Positions 53,981-64,000 of a stretch of DNA of 64,000 nucleotides are shown in pieces. The position numbers and the translations under genes were made by a program. The stretch is from positions 110,298,238-110,362,237 of the forward strand of contig NC_090944.1 in assembly GCF_040807025.1 (NCBI RefSeq), given 5' to 3'. The notes beneath the pieces were generated by a model. That model was not told the DNA's origin and did no database searches. It saw only the letters and a list, made by a program, of their open reading frames with translations. Within the stretch, counting starts at the first letter, position 1. Every line of letters starts with the position of its first letter. This DNA is from Struthio camelus (lineage: Eukaryota; Chordata; Aves; Struthioniformes; Struthionidae).

Positions 53981-56900
53981 CACACTTTTAAAGCTCATCG
54001 ATTCTTAAAAGGGTTAAGTAGTTTTAAAATTACCTCAACCCACTGCTTAAACATTGTTGCCTTAATTAATAGCTGCTAACATATGAAGGGCTTGTCTTGG
54101 CTCTCAGATTGGAAAAAAAAAAATGCAGCGTGTCACAGAGCTCCATGTACACTGCTTCTTGTCTACTGCCATTAAAATTAATCATTATGGCTAAAACCTG
54201 AAAGGTTTGTTATTTCCGGTACAAGTGGGCAGATCAGCAACTGTAATTTCTTACACATAGATTATCCCCACATAGTGTATCACCTGTGACTTTTTCTAAA
54301 GTTTTTTGCTTTTTGGTTCTTGCTTTTTTTTTTTTTTTGGACAAGCGAGTGGCTATTGATACCTGTAAGGGATGGATTTAGCATTTCTGAATGCAGCTTG
54401 CAATGAACAAATACGGGATGGAACTTCTAACAGCTACTTATTAATTTCACTTAAGCAGAGTGAAAGCTAGTCCTTTCCAAACGACGAGTTAAAAGTATTT
54501 TGGAGGACTGCCATTATACCTGAGCCAATATGCAAACTAGTGTTTTTATAATCCATTTTCCTATGCTAAAAAAGTTTGTCTCTTTTGCTACTGGAGAGAC
54601 TGCATAAACTTGGAGTGCAGGTTGGGGAATTACTTCCCACATCGCTCCAATTTCAATATTTTAAGCAATTAAAAACAACATTTTTCTTACCCGTTTTTTT
54701 GCTATTGTCCTCTAATACATAGGGGCATTGTAACACACTGCTTTATTTTTACAGTATCCATATAACCAATAAATATTTTTTGGCTTCTAAATTTGATGAA
54801 TTAACTTCTCTTTACAAATACTGGTGTTGCTTATATTTGAGGTTCTCATTCCCAAATCTGATGTGTATGCAAACCCAAACCCGATAGCACACTGCAATCA
54901 GCTCATGCATTGGCCAAGTCAAACAGCAGCCAGGCAAAATGTCTAACGTGGAACTCATAATCAGTTAAATGTTATATCATTTAAAAACCAGTGATCTGCA
55001 ACTGTTCAAGTTTTGCATCGACTTTGTTGCCTGTAGCAGCAGGGACCATGATTCTTAACTGAGGAGGTCTTTTTGGTATCGTCTTGGGTAGCGTAGAGGA
55101 GAGCAAGGGTGATAGTGGGTGAACCTTTGGGAGGACAGTGTTGCTCACCTGGCAGGTAATGATCTACTCTGATGTAAAATCTGCCTTACCACGTTTCTTA
55201 AGTTACAACAAAATCAACCTTGTCACATATGGAAGAGTGAACGTAATGAGCGGTGTGTAGTGCCTGGCTTGTGATCTCCAGTCGCTGTGGTGGCAGATGG
55301 TTGCAAACTCCTGTAATTGCCGTTGTGCTGGCTGAGGAAGCACAGGGAGGGCACATGGACTTCTGCAGACAGAGGGGAGTCTAGGGCAGAGGAACGGCTA
55401 CCCTGAAATTTGAAAAGCAGTGCTGACCTGAAATTAGACGATGACATTTAGCCTTTGCTGGAACTCACAGGAAGGTGTTTGTTCCCTCACAGGCCGCTTT
55501 TTTGCAGCAGCAGCTCTGCTATGGCAATGTGAAACCTTTTCTGCACACAGTTAACATGAAGCGGGACAGGAGCGGAGGAGACACCAAAGTCCATAACGTA
55601 ATCTTCGCTGCGTGAGAGGTGCATAATTCCACCTCGACTCGTATTCTTCCTCAGCTCCTCGTCGTGCGAGTGGGGCAGGTTGCGTGTCACCCGCCCACTC
55701 TTCGCTGTGCTCTTCCCTGTACACAGCCCCACGGCATGCTATTGTTAGGTGTGAACACTAATTGCTGGTGTTTCAAGGCTCCTATCTTCTTATTGCTAAA
55801 GCCTGTAACAATAATCACAGCCTATATTCCCCATCCTTAGGCATCAAGGAAACAAGATATGTTCATAGGCAACCTGCCAATGTAATTGTAGTATATCGAA
55901 TGGGAGCCTTTTCTGTGTAAACACAGGCCTGGCCACATCCTATGATAGCTCTTCCTACACCCCATACGATGGCTGTTCCCAGGCTCACAGCGCAAGTCCC
56001 CATTATGTATGTATCTACCCTTGTCATAACACCACCTCTGAAACACTCACACCGTTTGGTCCTTCTGCATAATGTTAAGAGGGTGGAATTTTAAATTGAA
56101 AAAGGCTGTTTAAGTAATGTCAGCAGCCTGACTAATTTCACAAAAGGAAGGAAATTCAAAGTTAAGGCTATGGTATATTCTTATCTAGATGCCTGAAGAT
56201 TTCTGTGCATGACAATATGCCTCTAAAATTCAGAGCTGTCCCTTATGTCTTTAATTTCTCCCATTGTCTCTCTCCTTTTTTTTATTAAACATCAAAGTGA
56301 ATTCACAACAGAGAGTCAGCCTAGAATTTAATCCTCTAAATACCTTGAAAATAGAGGTTGAGACTAGAAGTACCAATATATACCCTTAAAACTTCAGTGT
56401 AATATAAAAGAGATTCTAATCACAACAGATCATTACAAAGAAGAGTAAACCACTTTAAAAAATTGAGTGTCTTAAATATAATAAAAAGGAATAATTAAGA
56501 ATCAAACAGGAAGCTGCTATTCTGACAATTTAATGATGCTGAATTGGACTGAAAGAATTGGCTTTGCTATTAGAAAGCAATGGAAATCTGATAATTTCAA
56601 GATGGCACTAGAATAAGATCAAGAGTATTTTACAAAATCATATGAAACAGAACCAGAAGGGAATGGTAGAACTTGCCTCAGAAAAGCCTTGGAGTGTTTT
56701 GAATTCTCACTGCTGCTTAAGGCTGGAGCTGTTGGGTGGTTTTTTTTTTTTTCAGATCTACTTAAAGTCTTTTAGACTAGGGTCTTCCTTGGAATTCATT
56801 ACTGTGTGGCCCCTGTGGAAAGCAATGTGGCAGCCCTATTTGCCAAATGGAGTTAATAAAACATTGATGGTATTTCATTTTTATTTTTTCTTTTTTAAAA

Positions 56901-57153
56901 AAAATTGGATTTACATAACAATATGCAGGGCATTATACAGCTGATTATACTAGAAGTTTTCAAGTGTGCACAGCACATCGGTAAATGAAAGCAGAAGATG
57001 TACTTTGGGTTTTTTTTTTTTTAAGATGTATACAAGCACATAGCTATGCATCCAAACATTGTAAAAATAAGCAAGCTAATCATACAAAATATTTGCACAA
57101 CTGTGTACCCAATGTGCAGGTGTGCTTACCATGACTGCTTGTGCATACAGTCA

Positions 57154-57159
57154 TTTATT
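57154..57159 (-). promoter_or_regulatory. Possible ABCG8 poly(A) signal
   Basis: TTTATT on the plus strand, AATAAA on the ABCG8 strand, about 990 bases past the stop. It would imply a 1 kb 3' UTR. Nearer canonical signals were not noticed on that strand, but variant hexamers cannot be excluded. Confidence 0.35.
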
Positions 57160-58147
57160 TGCCCTTATCTAATTTTCTGACCATTTGACTTATGACTACG
57201 TATAGGTAAGTGCATAGTTACAAGCATTTCGTAGACTGCACCATTAGATTTTTAGTTACTGGGTGGATAGGTTTGACATTTTCTACCTGGGAATCTTAGG
57301 AACCAAAATTGCCAAATTGCTGTGATGTGTATCAGCATGGAGAAAGATGTGATTAATAACAGTCTGTTTGTATGTATGTATACTGTAAAAATCGATACAA
57401 GAAGGTAAGATAAAATTATCTGTAGCAAGAAATCATCAATACAGTGAGAAATTACTTATTTTGGGCATCAACAGCATGCAGGTGGAACAACACAGTCAAA
57501 GTCTTAAAGCGCTTGAGCAATTATAAACAATAAAGAATAATTAGTACTTGTTTTCTGTCCATGCCTATACCAGGTTCTCCCGAAGCTTCAGTGAAATTCT
57601 CTCTCCATGTTTCTTTCCTCTACGTTATTCTGTATGAGTGCTGAGTTTTATACTTGCTACAGAAAGCAGTGTTTTGTGTGTGCCGATACTGCTTCTCCCA
57701 CAGGTTTCTTAATTAAGTACATGATCACGATACATTCAAAAATTATTGACTAAAATCTCAGCTATTATAAATTGGGATAGGTCCTTCTAAATCCATGGCC
57801 CATAGCTCAGGGTATTGCAAGATGTAGATAACTCACCCGACGGATCTTGCCACCTATAAAACCGTATGTCAAAAATAAAAATGTGGAAGTCTCAATTTAG
57901 TTTCCTTTATCCGTGACAGTATAGTCTGAAGCCAGGAGCACAACCTGGCTTCCCACTGTTGGTATTTGCTGCCATCCTGTGGTTCAGAGGACTCACTTCA
58001 TTACTGCACACTGTGCAGATACCTCCTCTTGCTGTGAAGAATTAATGACATCTACAAAGGTCGCAGAAAATAAGCTTGGCTGCTTTTCACGCTGAGCAAA
58101 GATGTTGAGTGTTTTTGTGCAAGAGACCTTGTAGCCTGTTACAACTG

Positions 58148-58285
58148 TTACCAGTTTTGATGTGATTTTTGCTTGATGAATCTCAGAGACAAGTAGTATA
58201 AAATCAGAAAACTAATAATAATACCAGCGAGGATGAGAAAGCTCACATAGAGAGGTTGCGAATCCAGGTCCAGAGACTGAGTTAC
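58148..58285 (-). CDS. ABCG8: ABCG8 window exon g, terminal (TM6 and stop)
   Basis: Acceptor tgtggttacag. Forty-five codons and TAA. The sequence runs [20 protein letters not shown], then a hydrophobic TM6 ([11 protein letters not shown]), then [13 protein letters not shown]. It aligns without gaps to the human end ELDSYPLYAIYLIVIG...[13 protein letters not shown]. This exon is too short to stand out as an open frame. Confidence 0.95.
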   Translation of the reverse strand, partial: VTQSLDLDSQPLYVSFLILAGIIISFLILYYLSLRFIKQKSHQNW

Positions 58286-61200
58286 CTGTAACCACAGACG
58301 ACACAAAATTAGGAACTGGCAAAATTTTCACACTGGATCTGTGAAGTGTGTGCACTTCCTAGAGCCTGCCTTCTTTTCCAGCTGGACATAACTATTATGT
58401 AAGATGTTATTGTAGTCTGGCAGTCAATTACAGCTGTTCTGCTTCTAGAGATGGCGGTATTTCAGAGGTATGTAATTCAGCTTCCAAACAATTTCAGCGA
58501 GCACGTAGTTGGGATTTATATGGGAAACAGTTGCTCTTTTAAAATATTTCTTTTGTTCTTTTTTTTTTCCCTCCCAGTTCACCAAAGAGAAAGGCATAAA
58601 AGGACTAACTGCTGTAGGGACATTTGAACAGAAACCTGCTTGAAGCAGAGTTTGTTAGCAGCTATAGCTGCAAAACATCAGGAGATTCAACTGCTGTACC
58701 AGTGAATCTTGAAATCTTTGTGTTAGTGGAGCTTGTGGTCAGAGTCCTTTCAACAGGCTTTGCAAAGCAGCCCTGGGGCAGCAGGTGCAGGCAAGAGGCA
58801 GCTGCCCATGGCTGCGCTCCCCACAGCCCTGCATTCATCCACCACAATTCGGGAAGCTGCATAAAGTGACCTAACATTGCCCTTTGCTATGGGACACACA
58901 GGTGGCAGCCCAGAGCCACCAAAATACAGTAAGGTGGTTTCCACGGGCAGCGTGCTCACACCTAGCTAACTCTGAGTGGGAGCCAAATGCATCTCTGTCC
59001 CTGTGCAGCTGGGCCCGGAGCACTGCAGAAGCCAGGGAGGCACTTCCCAGTCTCCTTCCCTCCTCTGAGAATGCTGGTGTAGGAATAACCCAATCAAGTT
59101 TCATCAAAGTTTGGGCTTTTCGCTTCCCTTCTGCTTATTTGGGATCAAACAGGGGGCTAGGAGAGGGAGCAGCATGCATAACTGCTGCCAAAGCTCGCTC
59201 ATATCAGGGCTGAGGCATCAGCCAACTATCGACAGTCAAATAGCACCAAGCTTCAGGCAGCAAAGCACCAGTTTAAAATACATCAAGTGCAATGTGACTT
59301 TGCTTATTGACTAGTGGCTGGCTGAATCTGTGGCCTGCAGCACCTACTTAAACATGAGAGGCATGTAAATAGCATTCTAATTAACTAAGAACTATAACAA
59401 TTTTTACTGCAGAGCAACTTACTAGTTTTCCTGGTATTTGAAGGGTAATGTTTCCAAGGGTCAACTGGTATGTGGGTTCATTAAAATGAATTTGCATCAG
59501 GCCTTGAAAATTCCATCTAAGAAAAGATATTTTAGAAATCCAGAATGGAACTGGAAAAAAGATGGCAGAAAGAAAGAAATTGGTATAAAGACACAAAAGT
59601 TACTTGCACCTCAAAAATAGCTGTCTTGCTGCCAAATGCAGTAGGCTTCTCTAATTTCTTGATATCCAGAGGCTGTAGACAAATAGCAGTTTATTATTGG
59701 ACAAAAGGGCAGATCTATTATTATGTGGTAATGGAAAATTAGGTTAATAGCTATATCTATCAGTCTCCTACTGTTAACTAAGCCTCATCGGAGTTTCAGA
59801 TTTATTTACTGAATATAATTCTTATTATTGGAAAAATGTAGGGACGAATCCAGCCTTTTACTAGTGCTTTTTTTTTTTTTAACTAAACCCACCATCGTTA
59901 CCTCATTTTCAGATAAAGAAACTGATGCCAAAGGAATAATGCGACTCCGCTATCACCATGCAAGAGGACAATTACAGCAGTAGGAATAAAGCAGTTTTCC
60001 TGCACGGCACTTGCTCAGCCTCCTAATTGCCAACCACTGATGTAAATGACCAGTGTTTCAGTTCTGATGCTGTCCTACCTGTCCAGAGGTTTTCCAAGCT
60101 CATCACAAAACCACCGCTCAGGTAGAAGGACGTGAAAAGGACATTGCTGAAGAAGGCTGACAGCTGCAAGGTGGGCAGCAGTGCTGCCATCCAGAGCGCC
60201 ATGGTGCGGGCACAGTAAACAGCCAGCCACACAGAGAGGAAGCTCAAAAGGAAATGTTCTGGTTCACAGCTGAGGTTTGCCAGCCAGTAGATGGGAATTC
60301 CATAAATGATAACAAAAGCGCAGTGCTCTGGGAGCTCCCCCAAAATCTGTTCGGTGGGCGGGGGGGGGAGGGGGGGGAAGAGAGAAAAATAAGTTGAATG
60401 ACAAGCGCAAAACTTTCTGAGATGCACCTTATTGTACTTACGGACTGTTTAAAAGAAGCCTGCAGGAAATACTCCTTTAAAATGCAATCATCTCCTTTTT
60501 AAGTGTTATCAGTGACATTAAAAAAAAAAAAATCCCCAACAGAAATGGAAATCCTCACTAATTTGTTCTCTGGTTGTGACAATTCCTGTAACTAATTGTT
60601 AAGCTGATAGGCTTCTTGTGAAGGAACAGATGTTTGTTACAGTTTTGTCAGTTTCTAAGAATTTAAGACACTTTCCCTAAAAATTGGTAGGCTTGACAGT
60701 AGTAATACTGTTACTGACTCATTGTAATTGTATGTTTTGTCCAAATTTTAGTTGAATCTAGTTTGAATTCAAGTTTGAGATAAACTATGATTACTGTTGA
60801 TCCCTTCCTTACTTGGTCCCAAGGGCAGCCCAGTTGGTTAACTACTTAATTCACTGTAAAACAAAAACATGCTTAGGATACTCTCAAACATATAAAAGGC
60901 AAATATAGTATTATAATTTTTTTCCTAAAACTCTTGCTACTATCATCTGATACTAAGGTCGTAACAAACTACATTGATTTTTCTATGAATAACGTGCAAT
61001 CTTTGTGACAGAATGCAAAGAATATTTTTCTCTGGCAACCACTAATAAGCATTTAAAATCCTTTGCAGAAATGGAAACCTAAATTACAGATGCCATGGCA
61101 AGCAGAACTCATCTCACAGTGGCAAAATCACAAAGAAAGGATTATTTTAAACCCTTATCAGAAGGAGAATGTAATTAAAAAAAAAAAAAAAACCTCTGTA

Positions 61201-63349
61201 ATTTATTTCCAGAAATTCTGGCACTTTATACACTTAATACAATTGTTTTTTCTGACTAGTACAGAGACAAACAACTATTGGAAATGTTACAGTTAGCATC
61301 TTGCTATTTCTGTTTTACAATTGCTGTCGCATTTAGTATGAACTTTCTGTGTTATAGATCAAGTCACATTATCAAACTTTCAAAGATACTTCAGCTAATG
61401 AAACATGCAAGTATGTACAACTGTCTAAACCCCTGAATTTGTCCTGCAGAATCCCCAGATTTTGGCCAAATGACCCAGGTGAAGGTTCTTCTACAGCTTT
61501 TTTTGGCCTGGGATCTGAGCTGCGATTTATGGCAACAGGTCTGGAGTAATTTGAGGTTTAATCAGTTAATGCCAGGGAAGCATGAACGACAGCCTTAGAT
61601 GGCAGATGCAAAAGAACAAAGTGTGATATGACTGGGATCGTTCATATAAAAAAGTTTTGGTTTTTTTTTCCACGTTAGAGCCAGCTGTGTGTGTTTCCTG
61701 GCAGCAAAACCAATTACCTTAGCAAAGAAGTATGGACTCACAGAATACATTCCATCCTCCAAGTCATGATAAAGCATTGCTCTTTCCGAATGACCTGCAG
61801 CAGAGAAACAATCCTAAAGCTGCCTTCTATACATATAATTTTTTCACTGATTTTTCAAATTACTTTCTAGTTTTGATTGCTTATAACATTTACAAAAAAC
61901 TGACACTTACATTTGGCAATAACATCCAAAATCACTGTGAATGGGGTTAATGCACCTATCATGTACAACAGTGCTGTTGTGTCACGAATAGAGAGTCTGC
62001 TTTCTTCATGGCCATAGTACAAAAATCCAATTAATAATGACATGAGAAGAGCCTCAAATCCATGGATTAATAATGTTGGAAGATCTCTGAAGTCATTGGA
62101 GACTTGGCGACTAGGAAAATAGCAACATTGACCATAAGGTATAGTACTTATTAATGCCAGATATATTTAGATATGTTGCCCCAAATGCTCTTCTAACATT
62201 CATCTGTGAAACCTGCTGTCTTTGAGGAGGACCGGAATTCGGATGTTGGGTCCTGTAAATGCTTTTATCTAATCAAAGCTATTGAGTACCTATAGCCACC
62301 TAGTATTTTAGAGCTGAAATGCTAAAAGCTTGGTGGAAGGCAGTGGGGCAGGAAGGTCTGTTTTCTATCTCAGAGGTGCAGAACCGATTACTTAACTTAC
62401 AGAAGTCTCTCTGTTAAGGGCCTATAGCATCTAACAGCCTAATACCATCTAATACTGGCAGTGATATGCTACATGTATTGAGCTGGTTGGTTATAATATC
62501 TATATATTTTTGAGAACACGTGCAACAAACCCAACTTCCATACTGGCTCTAATCAGCAAAGCATCCTGGCTTCAAATCTTAGCTCCAGATTGAGGGTGGC
62601 AGGGCCTGAGCCTCTTGCTTGGCTCTCTGGGTTTGCTGAGGGCTGGGTTGCCTTGCTTCAAGGCACAGAGATCAGAATGGCAGCACCCAAAACTGGGAAA
62701 AATATTCCTGACTTACTTCCATGGCCTGATGCCACAGGCTGTCAGCGATGTGAGCAGAAGGTGGCCGGGACTGGGGCAGAAATGGGGCCGTACATCTGTC
62801 AGGGGCTGCTTGGGTGGCTGGGGAGACCTGGCACAGCAATGCCTCCCCTTCCAGGCTCACTCCATCCTATCACTCCCTCTCCAAACTATCAGAGCGTGCT
62901 CAACTCGCTCTTTGGGCTTCTTCCTTAATACTTTAAAATACAAATGAACATGATGCATAATTGTTTATGCTGGAGATACGGTTACCTTAATAATACTGTG
63001 AGCTGCTTTAGGAATCCTGGTAACTGATCATCCGAATGGGAAGGTATGTTAACAGACTCTTCTGAATTTACATGGGAGCTGCCCAAAAGAAAAGATTTAA
63101 AAAAAAAAATTGAAACGAGCTCAAGCTGTGGCAGTTATTCCACATTTGTCATATGATGGATATATGTTCTTTATTTTCTTTACCTTTGTTTGCTGGATGT
63201 GGTCACACTATCGTCTCCTTGATTAACTTTCCATAAGAAATTATCAAAGTCTTTGACTTTCTCTAGGAACAAGTTGGCAAGAGCATTTGCTCTTCTTTGG
63301 CTTTCCATCTCCTTTTCTGTGTTCTGTTTATCAATACTGGTCAAATCAA
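58148..63349 (-). CDS. ABCG8: ABCG8, 3' part: 7 coding exons for the C-terminal half (sterol half-transporter)
   Basis: ABCG8 is a half ABC transporter that forms an obligate heterodimer with ABCG5 and pumps cholesterol and plant sterols out of hepatocytes and enterocytes (family knowledge; loss causes sitosterolemia). Seven in-phase minus-strand exons give 355 complete codons plus a shared Val, ending TAA at 58148-58150. That leaves about 318 residues, including the nucleotide-binding domain with Walker motifs, outside the window. The product starts in VDLTSID after the NBD, has a variable linker, then six membrane spans at about residues 100-120, 130-152, 178-198, 210-235, 240-262 and 323-346. 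A GNIT sequon in the large external loop matches the known glycosylated Asn619 of the human protein. Residues hit in human disease (R543 in YCAR, G574 in SGGF, L596 in SFLRW) are retained. The C-terminus [13 protein letters not shown] matches human [13 protein letters not shown]. Human ABCG8 has 13 exons, so these are probably exons 7-13. Confidence 0.97.
58286..59422 (-). other. ABCG8 intron f-g with a GC-rich block
   Basis: A 1.1 kb intron. Positions 58730-59060 are clearly GC-richer than the rest and carry overlapping chance open frames on both strands. No protein similarity is recognised. Confidence 0.75.
59423..59550 (-). CDS. ABCG8: ABCG8 window exon f (large external loop, N-glycosylation site)
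   Basis: Acceptor cttttttccag, donor gtaagt. It completes Val, then 42 codons: [20 protein letters not shown] and onward to [16 protein letters not shown]. The NIT sequon aligns with human NLT at Asn619, and the Leu of SFLRW with L596. Confidence 0.97.
59551..60078 (-). other. ABCG8 intron e-f
   Basis: A 528-base intron with a T12 run near 59869. Nothing else seen. Confidence 0.8.
60079..60346 (-). CDS. ABCG8: ABCG8 window exon e (TM3-TM5)
   Basis: Acceptor accgaacag behind an almost pure C tract, donor gtagga. Eighty-nine codons plus one base, starting [20 protein letters not shown]. It includes [15 protein letters not shown] and [12 protein letters not shown]. Positions known to cause human sitosterolemia when mutated (R543, L572, G574) are unchanged. 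Confidence 0.97.
60347..61717 (-). other. ABCG8 intron d-e
   Basis: A 1.4 kb intron. Its 3' end on the gene strand is a C-rich tract (plus-strand G runs at 60355-60378). It also holds A-runs near 60519 and 61180. No other feature seen. Confidence 0.8.
61718..61794 (-). CDS. ABCG8: ABCG8 window exon d
   Basis: Acceptor ctctgctgcag, donor gtaatt. It completes Cys, then 25 codons: [20 protein letters not shown] followed by YFFAK. This is the connecting-helix and coupling region (SERAMLYYELEDGLY..GPYFFAK in human). The intron before it is only 116 bases. Confidence 0.97.
61911..62110 (-). CDS. ABCG8: ABCG8 window exon c (TM1 and TM2)
   Basis: Acceptor attttcctag, donor gtaagt. Sixty-six codons plus one base at each end. 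It begins [17 protein letters not shown], continues through [17 protein letters not shown] (TM1) and ends [17 protein letters not shown] (TM2). Nearly identical spacing to human [20 protein letters not shown]. Confidence 0.97.
62111..62985 (-). other. ABCG8 intron b-c with a GC-rich block
   Basis: An 875-base intron. Positions about 62590-62900 are GC-rich and open in two plus-strand frames, but have no recognisable coding similarity or transposon ends. Confidence 0.75.
62986..63078 (-). CDS. ABCG8: ABCG8 window exon b (variable linker)
   Basis: Acceptor tttgggcag, donor gtaacc. Thirty codons with split codons at both ends. It encodes a Ser-rich linker ([18 protein letters not shown]) then [12 protein letters not shown]. 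The family also varies here, but the total length to the conserved RQ.SNDFRD block matches. The codon at the downstream junction is AG|T (Ser), where human has Arg. Confidence 0.88.
63184..63349 (-). CDS. ABCG8: ABCG8 window exon a (post-NBD helical linker)
   Basis: Acceptor gtcttgcag, donor gtaaag. It completes a Val codon, then encodes [20 protein letters not shown] and continues [19 protein letters not shown]. Human reads [20 protein letters not shown] followed by FLEKVRDLDDFLWK. It ends with two bases of a Ser codon. Confidence 0.95.
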
Positions 63350-64000
63350 CTGCAAGACATTATTTGGCATGAGTTCATGCTCCAGATGTGATAACTTAAT
63401 CACATTGTGTCTAGAAGCAGAGAGTGTATCATGAACTGACAGTACAACCCATGGGTATGCATTAAGCTACAACGGTTATTCTTAAAACTTTTTCAATTAC
63501 TTCAGGTAATTAGAGAAGAACTCCTTGTTAAAGGTGTATTTTTTTTCCTTGAGAAATGTGTGTAAATAAGTGCTACTTAGTTATTTGATGAACCATTGAC
63601 AAGTTTCATAAGTGCTCATTATAAGACTAAAAAATACTATTTCAGATTTTTGTCTAATTTTAATAGTGGCTTGAGATAGATGCTGGGAATGAACAATTCA
63701 AATTCCTTTCCTAGCCCTATAGGCATTTACAATCTATTATGTGAATTTGACTTAAATGGTATGATTTTTCTCTATCTGTAAAAAGATAGTTATCATCTCC
63801 TTTTGTATCATGCAGAGGTACCATAAACTTTACCTGAAATTGAGAAAGCCTAAGAAAAACACTATCCAAGGACAATATACTAGCAGCAGTAATAGTACAC
63901 TTATCATTATTATTTTTTATTTAATGAAAGTAATGATTTTTAACCTAATCCCAGAATAGGGTCCCCATTTCCACTTTCCTGCCACCTGTACTTTCTGCCC
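63350..64000 (-). other. ABCG8 intron, partial at right edge
   Basis: AT-rich. I looked for the exon encoding the conserved GYPCPRYSNPADFY segment on the minus strand and did not find it, so it lies beyond the window. Confidence 0.75.

Larger units (their letters stand above)
46176..58147. other. Convergent intergenic region between LRPPRC and ABCG8
   Basis: About 12 kb between two 3' ends; the right part includes the ABCG8 3' UTR. Visible items are AAAC repeats at 46603-46623, a G13 run at 47292-47304 and a long TG/TA microsatellite at 53804-53980. GC-richer patches occur at about 48040-48800, 50730-51000, 52280-52640 and 55220-55740. Several chance open frames (up to 132 codons) resemble no protein that I recognise and lack initiation or splice context. 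No CpG island, tRNA or known small RNA was noticed. Confidence 0.7.

Noticed and set aside
53795..54008. Open frames rich in Cys/Val or His/Ile
   Set aside because: They are translations of the TG/TA microsatellite.
60023..60427. 134-codon open frame taken as one CDS
   Set aside because: Only 60079-60346 is ABCG8 exon. The proline/leucine-rich start is the translated acceptor tract, and the end is intron past the donor.
62590..62947. Two 110-codon plus-strand frames
   Set aside because: They lie inside an ABCG8 intron on the opposite strand, with no known similarity and overlapping frames in GC-rich sequence.
1..64000. CRISPR arrays, operons, ribosome binding sites, phage or plasmid features
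   Set aside because: The split genes, intron signals and vertebrate transposons show nuclear eukaryotic DNA. No regularly spaced repeats of CRISPR type are present.

Overview
This window is vertebrate nuclear DNA, most likely from a bird. The genes are split into many short exons with GT-AG introns, the background is AT-rich, and a degenerate CR1 LINE and a probable retroviral LTR lie in one intron. Two genes are present: the 3' part of LRPPRC on the plus strand (15 coding exons, 3462-46099) and the 3' part of ABCG8 on the minus strand (7 coding exons, 63349 down to 58148). Their 3' ends converge across about 12 kb of non-coding DNA. This matches the ABCG5-ABCG8-LRPPRC order known from human 2p21, so the rest of ABCG8 and then ABCG5 should lie beyond the right edge and the 5' half of LRPPRC beyond the left edge. 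Exons were joined by splice-site consensus, reading phase and similarity to remembered family sequence. Every junction keeps frame.

Layout: 1-3461 is intron. 3462-4337 holds two LRPPRC exons. 4338-17867 is a 13.5 kb intron with only simple repeats. 17868-22907 holds four exons; the intron after 18295 carries a sense-oriented probable ERV LTR that begins within about 50 bases of the donor, plus an antisense CR1 fragment. 26839-46099 holds the last nine LRPPRC exons, and a canonical poly(A) signal lies only 55 bases past the stop. 46176-58147 is intergenic, with one long TG/TA microsatellite and no gene that I can support. 58148-63349 holds ABCG8 exons encoding the linker, all six membrane spans and the C-terminus. 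63350-64000 is ABCG8 intron.

The two genes are neighbours by ancestry, not by function. LRPPRC is a mitochondrial PPR protein that works with SLIRP to stabilise and polyadenylate mitochondrial mRNAs. ABCG8 pairs with ABCG5 to export sterols across apical membranes of hepatocytes and enterocytes.

I found no new gene family or defence system. The points most worth checking are the LTR with an intact AATAAA directly behind an LRPPRC splice donor, a possible alternative terminal exon at 31212, tandem LRPPRC poly(A) signals, a perfect 13-bp intronic hairpin, and a poly-C/poly-G tract serving as the acceptor tract of an ABCG8 exon.
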